Source: Agarivorans sp050870875
Lineage (GTDB): Bacteria; Pseudomonadota; Gammaproteobacteria; Enterobacterales; Celerinatantimonadaceae
Direction: 5' to 3'
Assembly: GCF_050870875.2 (NCBI RefSeq)
Contig: NZ_CP194041.2
Location: 1,550,001-1,614,000 of the forward strand
DNA length: 64,000 nucleotides
Shown here: in pieces, positions 16,759 to 25,403 of the stretch
How the letters are laid out: each line of letters begins with the position of its first letter
Numbering within the stretch: position 1 is the first letter of the stretch
Program-made: the position numbers and the translations under genes
Notes under the pieces: model-generated
Databases searched by the model: none
What the model was told of the DNA's origin: nothing
The model's input: only the letters and a program-made list of their open reading frames with translations

Positions 16759-17248
16759 TTATTCACTTTTCGCATCAACCACCAAGCGAAAATGGTGGTT
16801 TATCAGAGAAGTGTGTTCAAACGTGGCTGTCTCGCCGTTTATCTTGAGCTTTCGAGTACCATCACATAGTGCATGAACATCATGTTGTTTCCAACACTGA
16901 TTAAAGTCGGCTGACACGTTCTTCAATTCATCCTCTAAGGCTTTGATATCGCTATCGTGACTTGTATTAGCATGGTCACGACGACACTGGATAATATGTG
17001 GGGGTGCTTCCTCTTCCCTATGGAGAAAAATTTCCCGCAGAGCAGGGTTAGTAAAAAGCACTGGTAATAGATTACGTCTCTCGGAAGGGGGGCTCGAAAC
17101 TAAACAGATGGTTCGCTGCATCGTTATAAGCAAGCACAACACACCGTTTTGCGTTTGATTTGAATATAATCATGTTGATTGGCTGGGGCATGTCTTGATG
17201 GTATGTTGCTGTGACAAGCTGAGCATGTGTACTTATCATTATCAACAT
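16759..17248 (-). pseudogene. Frameshifted remnant of an MmyB/MLTR-type XRE regulator
   Basis: The minus strand encodes, in two frames, a domain that I recognise as the ligand-binding domain of MmyB-like XRE regulators. The distal frame (from about 17090 down to the stop at 16759) reads SERRNLLPVLFTNPALREIF and later FNQCWKQHDVHALCDGTRKL, hallmarks of this domain. The proximal frame (about 17248 to 17090) reads VVLAYNDAANHLFSFEPP, the expected preceding segment. The frames meet at a run of six C on the minus strand (17087-17092); five would restore one reading frame. No helix-turn-helix is encoded upstream; that frame is closed by a stop just before 17248 and has no ribosome-binding site. Hence the DNA-binding half is lost and the rest frameshifted. 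Alternatively a sequencing error in the homopolymer would leave a ligand-domain-only protein. Confidence 0.72.
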
Positions 17249-17380
17249 AATGGGTTATTTTAATTGGCTTGTTTAAGCCCTTCTTATTTTCCGTGACCCA
17301 GCTCTAAGATTATTTTTTTTAATGCTTATTTCGTTTGTTTGTTGTTCGCGCCTTACTTTGTTGAGTCATATTTAGGGCAT

Positions 17381-17580
17381 AAAAAAAGCCACTGCAATAG
17401 CAGTGGCTAAAAATTCTTTTTGACAGACAGGGTCAAAATTAGAAACAGGGAGTCAGCAAAAGGCTGACAAATGCAAACACAACATAGCAATCAAAGTAAC
17501 TACAAATCCGGTATTTACTTAAAGGGGCCTGACGTAACACCCTGTATTATGGCGCTATGTCAGGCCCCTTCACTTGATTG
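17381..17580 (-). ncRNA. gcvB: GcvB small regulatory RNA
   Basis: Hfq-dependent small RNA that in enterics represses many amino-acid and peptide transport mRNAs. The minus strand shows all landmarks. There is a 5' hairpin (17522-17570, 12-bp GC-rich stem) and the GU-rich R1 seed (17468-17488, containing GTTGTGTTTGCA, identical to the enteric R1 core). A short hairpin GTCAGC/GCTGAC follows, then R2 ACCCTGTCTGTC (17422-17433, identical to enteric R2). The terminator AGCCACTGC-TATT-GCAGTGGCT ends in seven T (17381-17408). It is divergent from gcvA, exactly as known. A -10-like TACTAT (17588-17593) puts the 5' end near 17576-17582, so length is about 200 nt. The exact 5' end is uncertain. Confidence 0.93.
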
Positions 17581-17673
17581 CGTGTGCATAGTAGTCTGCA
17601 ACTAGCCGTACAACAACAGATAATTTATAATGCAGAAAGATTAGAAAAACTTATCCGTTAATGGGGTGTAAAT

Positions 17674-18597
17674 ATGGCGCGTCGTTTGCCGCCTTTAAAT
17701 GCTTTAAAAGCATTTGAGGCCGCCGCAAGGCACCTAAGCTTTACTCGTGCAGCTGAAGAACTATTTGTGACTCAAGCCGCTGTGAGTCACCAAATTAAAG
17801 CTTTGGAAGAATTTCTCGGCCTCAAATTGTTTCGTCGTAAAAATAGAGCCTTATTATTAACAGAAGAAGGACAAGGTTACTTCTTAGATATTAAAGATAT
17901 TTTTATTTCGCTTACTGAAGCGACAGATCGCTTGTTGGCGCGAGGTGCCAAAGGGACGATCACAGTCAGCCTCCAGCCGAGTTTCGCGATCCAGTGGTTG
18001 GTACCGCGTCTATCTCAATTTAGTGAGATGCATCCAGACATTGATGTACGGATCAAGGCTGTTGATCTTTATGAGGGGTCCTTGAGTGAAGACGTTGATG
18101 TGGCGATTTATTATGGTCGAGGCAATTGGGCAGGCTTGCGAGCCGATAAGTTGCATACTGAGTATTTAGTGCCAGTGTGTTCACCAAGTTTATTAGTGGG
18201 AGATAAGGCGCTCACTAAACCAGAGGACTTACAATTTCATACCTTGTTACATGATACCGCTCGTCACGATTGGAAAGCCTGGTTTAAGTTAGTCGGCCTA
18301 AGACAAATGAATGTGAATCATGGGCCGATATTTTCTCACTCAACTATGGTGTTGCAAGCTGCGGTATACGGTCAAGGCGTGGCCTTGGGGCATAGTGTGT
18401 TGGCAAAGCCTGAAATAGAAGCTGGGCGTTTAGTATGTCCTTTTGAACAAGTTTTGTTGAGTAAGAATGCCTACTATATGGTGTGTAAGCCTAGTCAGGC
18501 AGAACAAGGGAAATTAGTTGCTTTTCGTGAGTGGATGATTTCGTTAGTGGAACATGAGCAGCAAGAATTCGTTAATGAAGGCTTGGTGGAAATATAA
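17674..18597 (+). CDS. gcvA: LysR-type regulator GcvA
   Basis: Transcription factor of the glycine cleavage system and, in enterics, activator of gcvB. The 307-residue chain has an N-terminal winged HTH (residues 4-65: LPPLNALKAFEAAARHLSF then RAAEELFVTQAAVSHQIKAL) and a LysR substrate-binding domain (about 92-295) with IYYGRGNWAGLRADKL and FSHSTMVLQAAVYGQGVALG. It is very close to enteric GcvA. GGGG ribosome-binding sequence precedes ATG 17674. A TATAAT at 17626-17631 lacks a matching -35, consistent with autoregulated control. It is divergent from gcvB and followed by ygdD and rlmM, the conserved order. The gcv operon itself is not in the window. Confidence 0.97.
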   Translation: MARRLPPLNALKAFEAAARHLSFTRAAEELFVTQAAVSHQIKALEEFLGLKLFRRKNRALLLTEEGQGYFLDIKDIFISLTEATDRLLARGAKGTITVSLQPSFAIQWLVPRLSQFSEMHPDIDVRIKAVDLYEGSLSEDVDVAIYYGRGNWAGLRADKLHTEYLVPVCSPSLLVGDKALTKPEDLQFHTLLHDTARHDWKAWFKLVGLRQMNVNHGPIFSHSTMVLQAAVYGQGVALGHSVLAKPEIEAGRLVCPFEQVLLSKNAYYMVCKPSQAEQGKLVAFREWMISLVEHEQQEFVNEGLVEI

Positions 18598-18609
18598 GAA
18601 AGGTTAGTC

Positions 18610-18975
18610 ATGAAGCAATTCACTTGGCCATTTAGGGCCTTGGTCGCCGTGTCTGGTGCTTTTTGCGTGATTATGGGTGCAGGAGCCGCCCATGGTTTTA
18701 GTCGTTTTTTGGGCGCAGAGCAGCTGCAATGGATAAATACTGGCGTGTTTTATCAATTAGTTCACCTCGCGGCTGCATTGGCTGTGGTTCAGCGCCATCG
18801 ATTAACGGCTCTGTTGTGGGTTGTCGGTGGTTGGTTGTTCGCGGGTAGCTTATACTGTTTAGCTTTTTTCGGTTCTAAGGTATTTGGGCCAATTACGCCT
18901 CTAGGTGGACTGATATTGATTATTGGTTGGTTATCTTTGGTTTGGTCTAGTAAGAATATGAGTTATGACAAATAG
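18610..18975 (+). CDS. ygdD: DUF423 family inner-membrane protein YgdD
   Basis: Small integral membrane protein of 121 residues with about four hydrophobic helices (for example FRALVAVSGAFCVIMGAGAAHG, QLVHLAAALAVV, LIIGWLSLVWSS). The AHGF and GxxLFxGSLY motifs are characteristic of DUF423. Biochemical function is unknown. It lies 12 bp after gcvA and overlaps rlmM by 11 bp, so the three genes are probably one transcript, as in enterics. Confidence 0.93.
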   Translation: MKQFTWPFRALVAVSGAFCVIMGAGAAHGFSRFLGAEQLQWINTGVFYQLVHLAAALAVVQRHRLTALLWVVGGWLFAGSLYCLAFFGSKVFGPITPLGGLILIIGWLSLVWSSKNMSYDK

Positions 18976-20029
18976 TATCATTTTATATTGTCGCACTGGT
19001 TTCGAGAGTGATTGTGCAGCAGAAATCCAGTTTCATGCGGAACAATTGGAATATTTTGGTTATGCCAAGGCTGCTGCAGAGTCTGGTTTTGTTGAGTTTA
19101 GCTGTTATCAAAATGAGCACACCATAAGCCTCTACCAAGCGATTGATTTTCGAAATTTGATTTTTGCACGTCACTGGTTTTTGGCTTTACTGGAACTGGA
19201 ATTAGATGAGCGTAATCGGGTTGCATCGATATTGGCGATTGATCAGAAGTTACCACCTTGTGGCAGCTTGCGTTTGGAATATCCTGATACCAATGAAGGA
19301 AAATCTTTATCCGCATTTTGTAAGAAATTTACACGTCCCTTAGAGCATGCGCTGATAAAACACCAGTGGTTAAGTAAAACGCAGAACTTAAAGTTGCCTG
19401 CGATGCAATTGTTCTTTACGAGTGGAACCCATTGTTGGTTGGGTTATTCAGATACCCGTAACGGTAATCCGCAAGCGAATGGTATCTTACGACTCAAGTT
19501 TCCCAACCAAGCACCCAGTCGTTCGACCTTGAAGTTAGATGAAGCGTTTATGGTTTTGCTGAATGATCAAGAACGAGAACAATATTTAGAAAATGGTCAG
19601 CATGCGGTTGATTTAGGCGCCTGCCCCGGTGGATGGACCTATCAATTGGTGAGACGAAATATGTTCGTCGCAGCCGTTGATAATGGGCCAATGGCGCCGT
19701 CTTTGATGGAGACGGGTCAGGTACAGCACTTTCGTGAAGATGGTTTTAAGTTTCAGCCGGAACGCAACAATACTAGTTGGTTAGTCTGCGATATGGTTGA
19801 GAGACCAGCCAAGGTGGCTAGGTTGATGTTGAAATGGCTCGCTAATGGTTGGTGCCGTTATGCAATGTTTAATTTAAAATTGCCAATGAAGCAACGTTTT
19901 GCTGAAGTAAATCAAGATCTGAATATGTTACGTGAAGGTTTAGCCGAATTAGGATTTGAGTCTGAGGTGAGGGCTAAGCAGTTATATCATGATAGAGAAG
20001 AGATCACGGTATTTGCTCGAATTATTTGA
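18965..20029 (+). CDS. rlmM: 23S rRNA C2498 2'-O-ribose methyltransferase RlmM
   Basis: SAM-dependent methyltransferase acting on 23S rRNA C2498 before 50S completion. The N-terminal half carries a THUMP-like RNA-binding module. The C-terminal half is a Rossmann methyltransferase with the SAM motif DLGACPGGWTYQL and the K-D-K-E-type active site distributed over LKLDEAF, VCDMVERPAKV, FNLKLPMK and HDREEITV. At 354 residues it is slightly shorter than the enteric protein (366). It overlaps ygdD by 11 bp and ends before a bidirectional hairpin. Confidence 0.97.
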   Translation: MTNSIILYCRTGFESDCAAEIQFHAEQLEYFGYAKAAAESGFVEFSCYQNEHTISLYQAIDFRNLIFARHWFLALLELELDERNRVASILAIDQKLPPCGSLRLEYPDTNEGKSLSAFCKKFTRPLEHALIKHQWLSKTQNLKLPAMQLFFTSGTHCWLGYSDTRNGNPQANGILRLKFPNQAPSRSTLKLDEAFMVLLNDQEREQYLENGQHAVDLGACPGGWTYQLVRRNMFVAAVDNGPMAPSLMETGQVQHFREDGFKFQPERNNTSWLVCDMVERPAKVARLMLKWLANGWCRYAMFNLKLPMKQRFAEVNQDLNMLREGLAELGFESEVRAKQLYHDREEITVFARII

Positions 20030-20081
20030 GCTGAATTGGGACTCGTCAGAAATGTAAATATAAGCTATCTAATTGCGGTAT

Positions 20082-20103
20082 AAAGGCAGTCTATGCTGCC
20101 TTT
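20082..20103. terminator. Bidirectional hairpin between rlmM and the isocitrate dehydrogenase gene
   Basis: AAAGGCAG (20082-20089) / CTGCCTTT (20096-20103) with a six-base loop between two convergent genes. Only three T follow on either strand, so strength is uncertain. Confidence 0.65.
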
Positions 20104-20122
20104 CATCGGTGCTCTGTGTCGC

Positions 20123-21130
20123 TTATAGGCGCTCTAAGATAGCTTGAGTGAATTCCTTCGTGCCTGCAATACCACCCAAGTCTCGAGTGGTTCTATCGCC
20201 GCTGGCAATCACATCTTTTACTGCGCTTAAAATGGCAGTGGCCTGCTTTTCCATACCCAAGTATTCGAGCATCTGAATACTCGCTAAAATAACCGAGGTG
20301 GGGTTGGCAATGTCTTGGTCAGCAATATCTGGGGCGCTACCATGAACGGCTTCAAAAATTGCGGCTTGTTCACCGATATTTGCGCCTGGAGCCATGCCCA
20401 GGCCGCCAACCAAACCTGCACAAAGGTCTGAAAGGATATCGCCAAATAGATTGGTTGTGACCATCACGTCGAAGCGCTCTGGGTACATCACTAAGTTCAT
20501 ACAAGCGGCATCAACAATCATCTCTTCCGATTCGATATCCGGATACTGCCGAGAAATTTCTCGAGCAACCTCTAGAAATAAGCCTGAGGTGGATTTCATG
20601 ATGTTGGCTTTATGGATGGTGGTTACTTTCTTGCGGCCTTCTCGGCGAGCTAGTTCATAAGCAAATTTTACGATGCGCTCGGCACCTTCGCGAGTCACTA
20701 TACTCATGGCTTCGGCGCTGTTGCCATCTTCGCTACGTTTTTGACCCAGGCCTGAGTACATCCCTTCGGTATTTTCACGTACGGTAATAATATCTATGTT
20801 TTCGTAACGTGCTTTAGTCCCAACAAATGAACGTACTGGGCGAATATTCGCATATAGGTCGAAGTGCTTACGCATAGAGACATTAATTGAAGTGAAGCCG
20901 GTTCCGACTGGCGTGGTTAATGGGCCTTTTAGGGCAATACCATTTTGTTCAATCAGTTGTAATGATTTTTCGGGTAATAGGCTGCCATCACTTTCTAATG
21001 CGGCGAGGCCCGCATTGGCATAATCATACTCGAAACCACAACCTGCTTTGTCCATTATTGCGATGGCGCTTTCGATAATACTTGGTCCAATACCATCTCC
21101 AGGTATGACGGTGATTCGTCTTGTTGACAT
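20123..21130 (-). CDS. NAD-dependent isocitrate dehydrogenase
   Basis: Member of the isocitrate/isopropylmalate dehydrogenase family, 335 residues, the short homodimeric type. Substrate-binding residues are visible in TGFTSINVSMRKHFDLYANIRPVRS (Ser81, Asn83, Arg87, Arg97), the catalytic Tyr125 (EGMYSG) and Lys174 (IHKANI), and metal-binding aspartates in VTTNLFGDILSD. HGSAPDIA (263-270) has Asp-Ile at the cofactor-selecting positions, which in this family indicates NAD+ rather than NADP+. The Ser/Asn pattern favours isocitrate over isopropylmalate. It stands alone, without other TCA genes nearby. It is preceded by AGGA ribosome-binding sequence and a structured 5' region. Confidence 0.88.
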   Translation of the reverse strand: MSTRRITVIPGDGIGPSIIESAIAIMDKAGCGFEYDYANAGLAALESDGSLLPEKSLQLIEQNGIALKGPLTTPVGTGFTSINVSMRKHFDLYANIRPVRSFVGTKARYENIDIITVRENTEGMYSGLGQKRSEDGNSAEAMSIVTREGAERIVKFAYELARREGRKKVTTIHKANIMKSTSGLFLEVAREISRQYPDIESEEMIVDAACMNLVMYPERFDVMVTTNLFGDILSDLCAGLVGGLGMAPGANIGEQAAIFEAVHGSAPDIADQDIANPTSVILASIQMLEYLGMEKQATAILSAVKDVIASGDRTTRDLGGIAGTKEFTQAILERL

Positions 21131-21434
21131 ATATCTTCCTAATTCGTAGGTATTTTTATTATCTAAATAAGGGGAGGAGGTAACACTCCGTGTTATTACC
21201 CGAGCGAATGGGTTCGGGCAACAATGAGTTTACAATTTTTTAACTGAATACTCAAAAATATTTAGTTTCCAACACTGATTATAGGTCAGATTTCGCCCCA
21301 AATAACAACATTTTGAATGCTGAAGAGATCTTATCTCGGTAGGTTTTGATTGGTTTTAATACAGTTTAGTTTAGCGCAGACTATTCTCTACAATTTACGC
21401 TGGTCTTGATTAGCAAGAAAATAATTATCGACGA
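21131..21434. other. 304-bp intergenic region with two short inverted repeats
   Basis: Lies upstream of the minus-strand isocitrate dehydrogenase. TAACAC/GTGTTA with a 3-base centre (21181-21195) and CCCGA/TCGGG with a 10-base loop (21199-21218) sit 50-90 bp before the start codon, and could be an operator or leader hairpins. No gene or terminator was recognised in the remainder. Confidence 0.5.
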
Positions 21435-22217
21435 TCAACAGGCCTTGGGGTTATAACGTAATAGTTTCAATGAAAAACCAAGTTTTAAATCGGTTCTTAA
21501 GCTGAGCAATTTATGCGCGAGTTGTAGCTCATTAGCGTGCGCTTGAACTTTTGAGGCAAGCTTGTTATTGGTGCTGTTATCATCGAGAATCGCTTGGGTA
21601 TCAGGATAATTTTTAAGTAGCGTTTGCGCACTTTTCTTACCAATACCGGGTACGCCTGCCACATTCACTCCATTGATGCCAACCAAGGCCCAATAATCGT
21701 TTAGTTGTTTGATCGCGATCCCAAACTTCTCTTCGACTTGCTCGATTGAAATATACTCCCGTCGAAAATAGTCATATAAACCGACACCAGCTGAGAGTAA
21801 TGAGTAGTAGCCTTGATCAGTGGAAATAATGGTTACCGGGTAGTTAGCTGCAATTGCTTTACTGGCGAGCGTGGCACAAATGTCATCGGCCTCTTCGTTA
21901 GCCGCAAAGATTGAATCGATCCCCATATCTAATAGTTGGTCTTTTAATGTCTCCAATTGTTCAGCTAATAGCTCGGGCATTGGAGAGCGGTTTTGTTTGT
22001 ATTGTGGATAAAGCTGCTCTCGCCAAGCCGAACGTTCGCCATCGAATACAGCGACAATATGGGAAGGCTGAAGGCTTGACACTATTCGTTTACAGGCGCT
22101 CGAGAGCGCCTGCTGAGTTGATTGACTTAATGAGTCGCGAGGGCTACGTTGCTGCTGAACCGCATAAATTCTACGGATTAAATTTAAAGCATCTATCACG
22201 ACGAAGTGTTGACTCAT
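21435..22217 (-). CDS. xni: Flap endonuclease Xni (exonuclease IX family)
   Basis: Structure-specific 5' nuclease homologous to the 5'-nuclease domain of DNA polymerase I. The 260-residue product has metal-ligand motifs VIDALNLIRR, EEADDICATLA and STDQGYYSLL, then the helix-hairpin-helix segment GVAGVPGIGKKSAQTLL-like (NVAGVPGIGKKSAQTLLKNY). Length agrees with the enteric protein (about 251). The start codon overlaps the ppnN stop as ATGA, so the two genes are translationally coupled. In enterics xni is near ppnN, too, although not adjacent. Confidence 0.95.
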   Translation of the reverse strand: MSQHFVVIDALNLIRRIYAVQQQRSPRDSLSQSTQQALSSACKRIVSSLQPSHIVAVFDGERSAWREQLYPQYKQNRSPMPELLAEQLETLKDQLLDMGIDSIFAANEEADDICATLASKAIAANYPVTIISTDQGYYSLLSAGVGLYDYFRREYISIEQVEEKFGIAIKQLNDYWALVGINGVNVAGVPGIGKKSAQTLLKNYPDTQAILDDNSTNNKLASKVQAHANELQLAHKLLSLRTDLKLGFSLKLLRYNPKAC

Positions 22218-23602
22218 TGAGGCAGTTCTCTGTCTTGTTTAATTTGATTTTTAGCGATTTTATAGCATGGCTCATAGTTGCTACCAGGTAATTTCATCCG
22301 CTGCTGTTTTACAAAATCTTGCAGTAGCTTATCTAGCATGTTCATTATTTCAGGATCACCATCGATAATGAATGGCCCATGCTCTTCGATTTGTTTTATA
22401 CCTTCATCTTTTACATTACCACTCACGATGGCGGAGAACGCTCGTCGTAAATTTGCAGCTAATTCTTGGGGGGCTTGATCGTAGTGCAAATTTAACTTTT
22501 CTACGTTTTGATGAACAGGAAGAAAAGGATGTTGAAAGCTACTTTCTATTTTTAGGCTCCAGTTGAAGGAATAGGCATCACCAATCGCACGTCGATAGTC
22601 TTGAATCTTGGACATCGATGATTTGACGACTTGCGCGGCACTTGCAGGGTCGTCGATAATAATTTGATAGTGTTTCTGTGCTTCGATACCGAGAGTTTTG
22701 CCGATGAATTTGTCAATGCTTCTAAAATAAGCTTCACTAGATCTAGGTCCGGTGAGGACGATTGGTAAGGGCTGACGAGCATTTTCCGGATGCATCATAA
22801 TGCCAAGTATATACAGTAATTCTTCAGCGGTTCCCGCACCACCGGGGAAGATAACGATGGCGTGGCCCATTCGAACAAATGCTTCTAAGCGTTTCTCTAT
22901 ATCGGGTAGAATGACAAGCTCATTAACAATGGGGTTTGGTGGTTCGGCTGCGATGATGCTGGGCTCCGTTAAACCAATGTAACGACCGTTGTTTACTCGT
23001 TGTTTGGCATGTCCGACAGTGGCACCTTTCATTGGACCTTCCATTGCTCCAGGGCCACAGCCAGTGCAGATGTTTAATTCTCGCAATCCCAATTGGCTTC
23101 CCATCTCTCGAGTATATTGATACTCGTTTTCGTTGATCGAATGTCCGCCCCAGCAAACGACTAAGTTTGGTTCAATTCCAGGGTGAATCACTCGAGCATT
23201 ACGTAGCATGGAAAAAACTAAATGGGTGATATGTGGTGATTGATTAAAATCTAAATAAGAGAGTTTTTGGATTTCATTAGAAACATACAAAATATCACGT
23301 AAAACGCTAAATAGGTGTTCTTGAATACCGCGGATAATTTCGCCATCCACAAATGCTTCTTCTGGTGCATTGATTAACTCGAGTTTTACGCCACGTTCCC
23401 TACTAAGGACTTTAATGTCAAAGTTTCGATAGCGTTCTAAAATCTCACGGCTGCTGTCGGTTTTACTTCCCGAATTGAGTACCGCAAGGCTGCAGTTTCG
23501 GTATAGGAGATAAATATCTTTAGAGGCACTTAAAGCAAGTTGGTCGACTTCTAGTTGTGATAACAAGTTCATGCTACCAACAGGATTTATATGGGTAATC
23601 AT
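22214..23602 (-). CDS. ppnN: Pyrimidine/purine nucleotide 5'-monophosphate nucleosidase PpnN
   Basis: Cleaves nucleoside monophosphates to base and ribose 5-phosphate; the enteric homologue (YgdH) is activated by ppGpp. The central LOG-type Rossmann domain has GCGPGAMEGPMKGA and PGGAGTAEELL (the PGGxGTxxE signature), flanked by N- and C-terminal regulatory domains typical of the long family. The start is taken at the ATG at 23602 (462 residues, MITHINPVGSMN as in homologues), behind GAGG with five-base spacing; a GTG two codons earlier is possible. It overlaps xni by 4 bp. Confidence 0.96.
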   Translation of the reverse strand: MITHINPVGSMNLLSQLEVDQLALSASKDIYLLYRNCSLAVLNSGSKTDSSREILERYRNFDIKVLSRERGVKLELINAPEEAFVDGEIIRGIQEHLFSVLRDILYVSNEIQKLSYLDFNQSPHITHLVFSMLRNARVIHPGIEPNLVVCWGGHSINENEYQYTREMGSQLGLRELNICTGCGPGAMEGPMKGATVGHAKQRVNNGRYIGLTEPSIIAAEPPNPIVNELVILPDIEKRLEAFVRMGHAIVIFPGGAGTAEELLYILGIMMHPENARQPLPIVLTGPRSSEAYFRSIDKFIGKTLGIEAQKHYQIIIDDPASAAQVVKSSMSKIQDYRRAIGDAYSFNWSLKIESSFQHPFLPVHQNVEKLNLHYDQAPQELAANLRRAFSAIVSGNVKDEGIKQIEEHGPFIIDGDPEIMNMLDKLLQDFVKQQRMKLPGSNYEPCYKIAKNQIKQDRELPQ

Positions 23603-23697
23603 CAACACCTCACGTCTATTTCAGGTTACTTTACCATAACAGTATAACGTGAGGAGTGGTGTTAGCTGATACTTATTTCGTATTACTTCATAAATAA

Positions 23698-25290
23698 CTA
23701 GTTGATTAAGTTGACTTTGTCACGACCACTGCTTTTTGACTCGTATAAAGCTTGGTCTGCACGCTCGAATGCATCAAGCGGTTTATCGCTATCTTTAAAA
23801 AGGGTTGCACCAATAGAAACTGTAATTGAAACCTGTTTTTCTTTAAATCGAAAGGGCAGGGTCTTAATCTGTTCGCGAATATTGTCAAGTGGCACCATCA
23901 CTGCGTCAGGTGAGATATTCGGCATCAATAAAACGAATTCTTCACCGCCAAAACGAGCTAAAAAGTCGGTATCTCGCAGGCTATTCTGCAACGCTCTGGC
24001 GATCACTTTGAGTGCTTTATCACCAGCCATATGGCCAAACTGATCATTAATTGATTTAAAGTGGTCAATATCAATAATAGCCATGCCCAAATTATAACCA
24101 TAACGCTTCCAGCGTTTGTACTCGAGCTCTAAACGTTCGTCTAAGGCTGCTCGGTTGTATACTTGAGTGAGACTATCGATGAACAATTTATGTTTGTGAG
24201 CATTGAGTCGCTTTTTATACTCTTGAGTTTCTTCTCGAACCAAACGAAGCTTTAATTCAACTTCACCAAGTTCGTTCAATAACTCAGTCGTTCGTTGCTC
24301 TAGTTGTTCTTTTTCTTTGAATACGTCGGTAATCTGAATTAAGCGATTTTGGATTGAATGCTTTAAACTATCTAAGTTACTGCTAGAGCGTACTTCCGCA
24401 CCGAGCTCTAGTATACGGTCTTTTAATACGCTGTTATTTTGCTGCTGATTTTGATGGATTGACTTAGATTGACTTAGCGAGTCGACAAACTGATCGTGGG
24501 CACCGCCTAAACTTTCGTTTAAAGAGTATAAAAACTCTTGAGCGGCTTTACGTTCTTCACGACTACCTTCGATGATGAGTTGAATCACATTGATACACAA
24601 GCTAGGCAAGTCGCTAGGTTCTATACCTACTAATAAGTCAGAACGTATCTGTGCCAGTTTGTCACCGACTTCACCGCTATAATCTAGTTCGGTGATCAAA
24701 CGTTGTAAATCATCACAAATGCGAGTGTGTAAACGACTATCTAAAATACTTTCTTTCGGCTTTACAGCGGTAACATTTTCATTACTGGTGTGAACTCCGC
24801 CTATTGAAGGTTTATTGAGTAGCGCTTGATAATAATAATTGAGTAACTGTTCGATACGAGCCTGATTATCGCTGTGAGAATAAGCTGGACTCTGCTCTAA
24901 AAAATCAGTCAGTTTGCGGCGTAATTGAGGAGGTAAACCATTAATTCGTTTAAGTGATTCCCCCGACGTTTTGATAATTCGTTGGTTGTGAGCGAGGACC
25001 GTTTTTAAGGTCTTACTATGTTGTTTAAATAGGCCATCTAATTCGTTTTGATATTGCGAAATAGTTGACAAGTCGTCATTACTCTCAACATCCTTGATTA
25101 GTTGCTGTAGTTTATTATCAAGTTGTTCATCTAAGCCATAACAAATTTTAGAAAGGCTTGAAATTAGTTGGCTTATTGATTTCTTTTCCATTCTAACCTT
25201 TGCCTCTTGGCCTAAAACATTCTGGGTGGAGTTTTCTATATTGTTTCTCACCAACGCGAGGCGTTTCTTAATCGTGATGATATCGCTCAT
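23698..25290 (-). CDS. Diguanylate cyclase with N-terminal helical region
   Basis: Makes cyclic di-GMP. The C-terminal GGDEF domain (about 365-530) carries the active-site motif GGEEF (448-452) and, five residues upstream, an RxxD inhibitory site (RDTD, 439-442), so product inhibition is expected. The N-terminal 350 residues are charged, largely helical and coiled-coil-like (for example KEKEQLEQRTTELLNELGEV), with no membrane segment or signal peptide, so it is probably cytosolic. The N-terminal domain resembles those of other marine gammaproteobacterial cyclases, but I cannot name its ligand. It lies between ppnN and the TPR/degenerate-GGDEF gene on the same strand. Confidence 0.93.
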   Translation of the reverse strand: MSDIITIKKRLALVRNNIENSTQNVLGQEAKVRMEKKSISQLISSLSKICYGLDEQLDNKLQQLIKDVESNDDLSTISQYQNELDGLFKQHSKTLKTVLAHNQRIIKTSGESLKRINGLPPQLRRKLTDFLEQSPAYSHSDNQARIEQLLNYYYQALLNKPSIGGVHTSNENVTAVKPKESILDSRLHTRICDDLQRLITELDYSGEVGDKLAQIRSDLLVGIEPSDLPSLCINVIQLIIEGSREERKAAQEFLYSLNESLGGAHDQFVDSLSQSKSIHQNQQQNNSVLKDRILELGAEVRSSSNLDSLKHSIQNRLIQITDVFKEKEQLEQRTTELLNELGEVELKLRLVREETQEYKKRLNAHKHKLFIDSLTQVYNRAALDERLELEYKRWKRYGYNLGMAIIDIDHFKSINDQFGHMAGDKALKVIARALQNSLRDTDFLARFGGEEFVLLMPNISPDAVMVPLDNIREQIKTLPFRFKEKQVSITVSIGATLFKDSDKPLDAFERADQALYESKSSGRDKVNLIN

Positions 25291-25403
25291 CGTTTAAACC
25301 AACACATCCTAGTATGCCTAATAACTGCGATTAGCATAACACGAGATCTACGACAACTATAGTTGTTGGGTCTGCAAATGTTAAGGCAAATAGTCATCTA
25401 TAC

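Noticed and set aside
16641..16847. 68-codon plus-strand frame after guaA
   Set aside because: Begins inside the guaA terminator and runs antisense to the better-supported regulator remnant.
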